NCBI RefSeq assembly: GCF_004331435.1
Contig: NZ_SJKA01000008.1
Coordinates: 186,001 to 250,000, forward strand
DNA from: Kribbella sindirgiensis
GTDB taxonomy: Bacteria > Actinomycetota > Actinomycetes > Propionibacteriales > Kribbellaceae
Direction of reading: 5' to 3'
DNA: 64,000 bases
Under the pieces are notes generated by a model that ran no database searches, was not told the origin of the DNA, and saw only the letters and a program-made list of their open reading frames with translations. The translations under genes and the position numbers were made by a program. Of the stretch, positions 63,242 through 64,000 are shown piece by piece; the first letter of the stretch is position 1, and the number at the start of each line of letters is the position of its first letter.

Positions 63242-63739
63242 ATGGAGCTGCCACTCATCACCCCCCGGCTGGCGCTCCGCTGGCCGATCGAGTCCGACTT
63301 CCAGACCCTCGTCGAACTGTGGACCGACCCCCGCGTCGCCCGCTTCATGGACGACTTCGGCCCCCGCGACGAACCCGCCGTCCGCGAATGGCTGGACCTC
63401 CACGCCAGCGGCACCAACCGGGACGGCACCCACCTCCAACTGATCCTCACCCGCCGAACCGACGCCACCCCCGTCGGCTGGCTAGGCCTGGGCGCCAGCG
63501 AAGACCCCACCGCCGACTGGAGCTTCGGCTACGCCATCCACCCCACCCACCGAACCAACGGCTACGCCACAGAAGCCCTAACCGCCGCCCTAACCCACCT
63601 GGACGTAACAGTCTGGGGCGAATGCCACCTCACGAACGCAGCCTCAGCCCACGTAATGCACTCCGCCGGCATGCAAGAACTACCCCCCACCACCAGCCGC
63701 CGCTTCCTCCACGCGAGGGGGCAGTCGGACGCGTGGTGA
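63242..63739 (+). CDS. GNAT-family N-acetyltransferase
   Basis: 165 residues of the RimJ/RimL type. LITPRLALRWPIESDFQTLV is the N-terminal strand and helix; WSFGYAIHPTHRTNGYATEAL is the acetyl-CoA-binding motif A (R/Q-x-x-G-x-A variant); ECHLTNAASAHVMHSAGM is motif B. It moves acetyl from CoA to an amine, the substrate unknown. Codon use becomes strongly C-ending in its 3' half, as in the repeat beyond. Confidence 0.88.
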   Translation: MELPLITPRLALRWPIESDFQTLVELWTDPRVARFMDDFGPRDEPAVREWLDLHASGTNRDGTHLQLILTRRTDATPVGWLGLGASEDPTADWSFGYAIHPTHRTNGYATEALTAALTHLDVTVWGECHLTNAASAHVMHSAGMQELPPTTSRRFLHARGQSDAW

Positions 63740-63925
63740 GTGACCCGCGAACCCGACCCACGCGGGTGAGCTAACTGCCCAACCCAACCACCGCAGCCGA
63801 GCGAAGCGAAGGCGCCCACGCACGGGGCAGTTGGACATGTGGTGAGTGACCCACGAACCCGACCCACGCGGGTGAGCGAACTACCCAACCCAACCCCCGC
63901 AGCCGAGCGAAGCGAAGGCGCAAGG
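63721..63925. repeat. 106-bp tandem repeat, two copies, continuing to the window edge
   Basis: Copies start at 63721 and 63827 (GCAGTCGGAC and GCAGTTGGAC), both with GTGGTGAGTGACCC, AACCCGACCCACGCGGGTGA, and GCCGAGCGAAGCGAAGGCG. The first begins inside the 3' end of the acetyltransferase gene. Beyond 63925 related GAAGCG words persist. No gene is believed here. Confidence 0.75.
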
Positions 63926-64000
63926 GGGTGCGGGTGGCGGAGCCCCCGCCGCGCGGCAAGCGAAGCGCAGCCGCACAAATGACGAAGGCGAGCCGCTCCG

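Overview
The window is high-GC DNA from an actinobacterium. Gene content (phosphatidylinositol-mannoside pathway, EF-G2, fadA2/fabG4/htdX-type cluster, MocR, WYL and GntR/LacI-type regulators), GTG starts, many 4-nt gene overlaps and several probable leaderless promoters (TAnnnT six bases before the start codon) fit Actinomycetes. The style of the paralog families and intergenic repeats suggests Kribbella or a close relative; this placement is an inference. No rRNA, tRNA or CRISPR array was recognised.

Region 1 (1 to about 11.7 kb) looks like an accessory island. It opens with the 3' part of a subtilisin-like protease of the kind paired with AAA ATPases in IetAS-like defence modules. It continues with a small zinc-ribbon protein, a DEDDh exonuclease, a kinase-like phosphotransferase overlapped by an XRE/TPR regulator, a 32-residue membrane peptide, two tandem resolvase-like proteins without a catalytic serine, and several small hypothetical genes. 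It ends with a tyrosine integrase that lies only 13 bp from a conserved acyl-CoA dehydrogenase gene.

Region 2 (11.7 to 17.4 kb) is a conserved fatty-acid cluster: acyl-CoA dehydrogenase, divergent TetR regulator, thiolase, 3-oxoacyl reductase and MaoC dehydratase. The last three resemble the mycobacterial fadA2-fabG4-htdX set.

Region 3 (17.4 to 24.7 kb) is the most interesting part. A minus-strand operon divergent from a MocR regulator encodes a periplasmic-binding-fold protein, a nitrilase-superfamily amidohydrolase, a complete polar amino-acid ABC importer and a compact second threonyl-tRNA synthetase. Twelve bases after the ABC ATPase stop codon lies a 17-codon leader peptide (MLQRAVVTTTPDLVLAR) with three consecutive Thr codons, followed by mutually exclusive RNA stems and a GC-rich terminator. 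This is a textbook layout for ribosome-mediated threonine attenuation of the downstream ThrRS gene.

Region 4 (24.7 to 44.2 kb) holds TesB thioesterase, a PAC2 protein, a 2-hydroxyacid dehydrogenase/DUF2264 pair behind a LacI-type operator, ferritin, three tandem DUF2207 membrane proteins with poly-Gly tails, EF-G2, a 72-73 bp tandem repeat, a membrane protein/TPR/AAA-ATPase operon, a HIT protein, and an epoxide hydrolase divergent from a WYL regulator.

Region 5 (44.1 to 53.4 kb) is the conserved thrS-HIT-pgsA-patA-pimA block on the minus strand. It is interrupted by four plus-strand genes: a lipoprotein and three tandem secreted paralogs.

Region 6 (53.5 to 64 kb) holds DedA with a secreted small protein, a MinD/ParA-like ATPase, a two-component system whose kinase has an unusual extracytoplasmic C-terminus, a GntR/LacI-type regulator next to an SDR gene remnant, a GT39-like membrane glycosyltransferase, an FGE-fold protein lacking the catalytic cysteines, a quinone oxidoreductase, a GNAT acetyltransferase, and a 106-bp repeat at the right edge.
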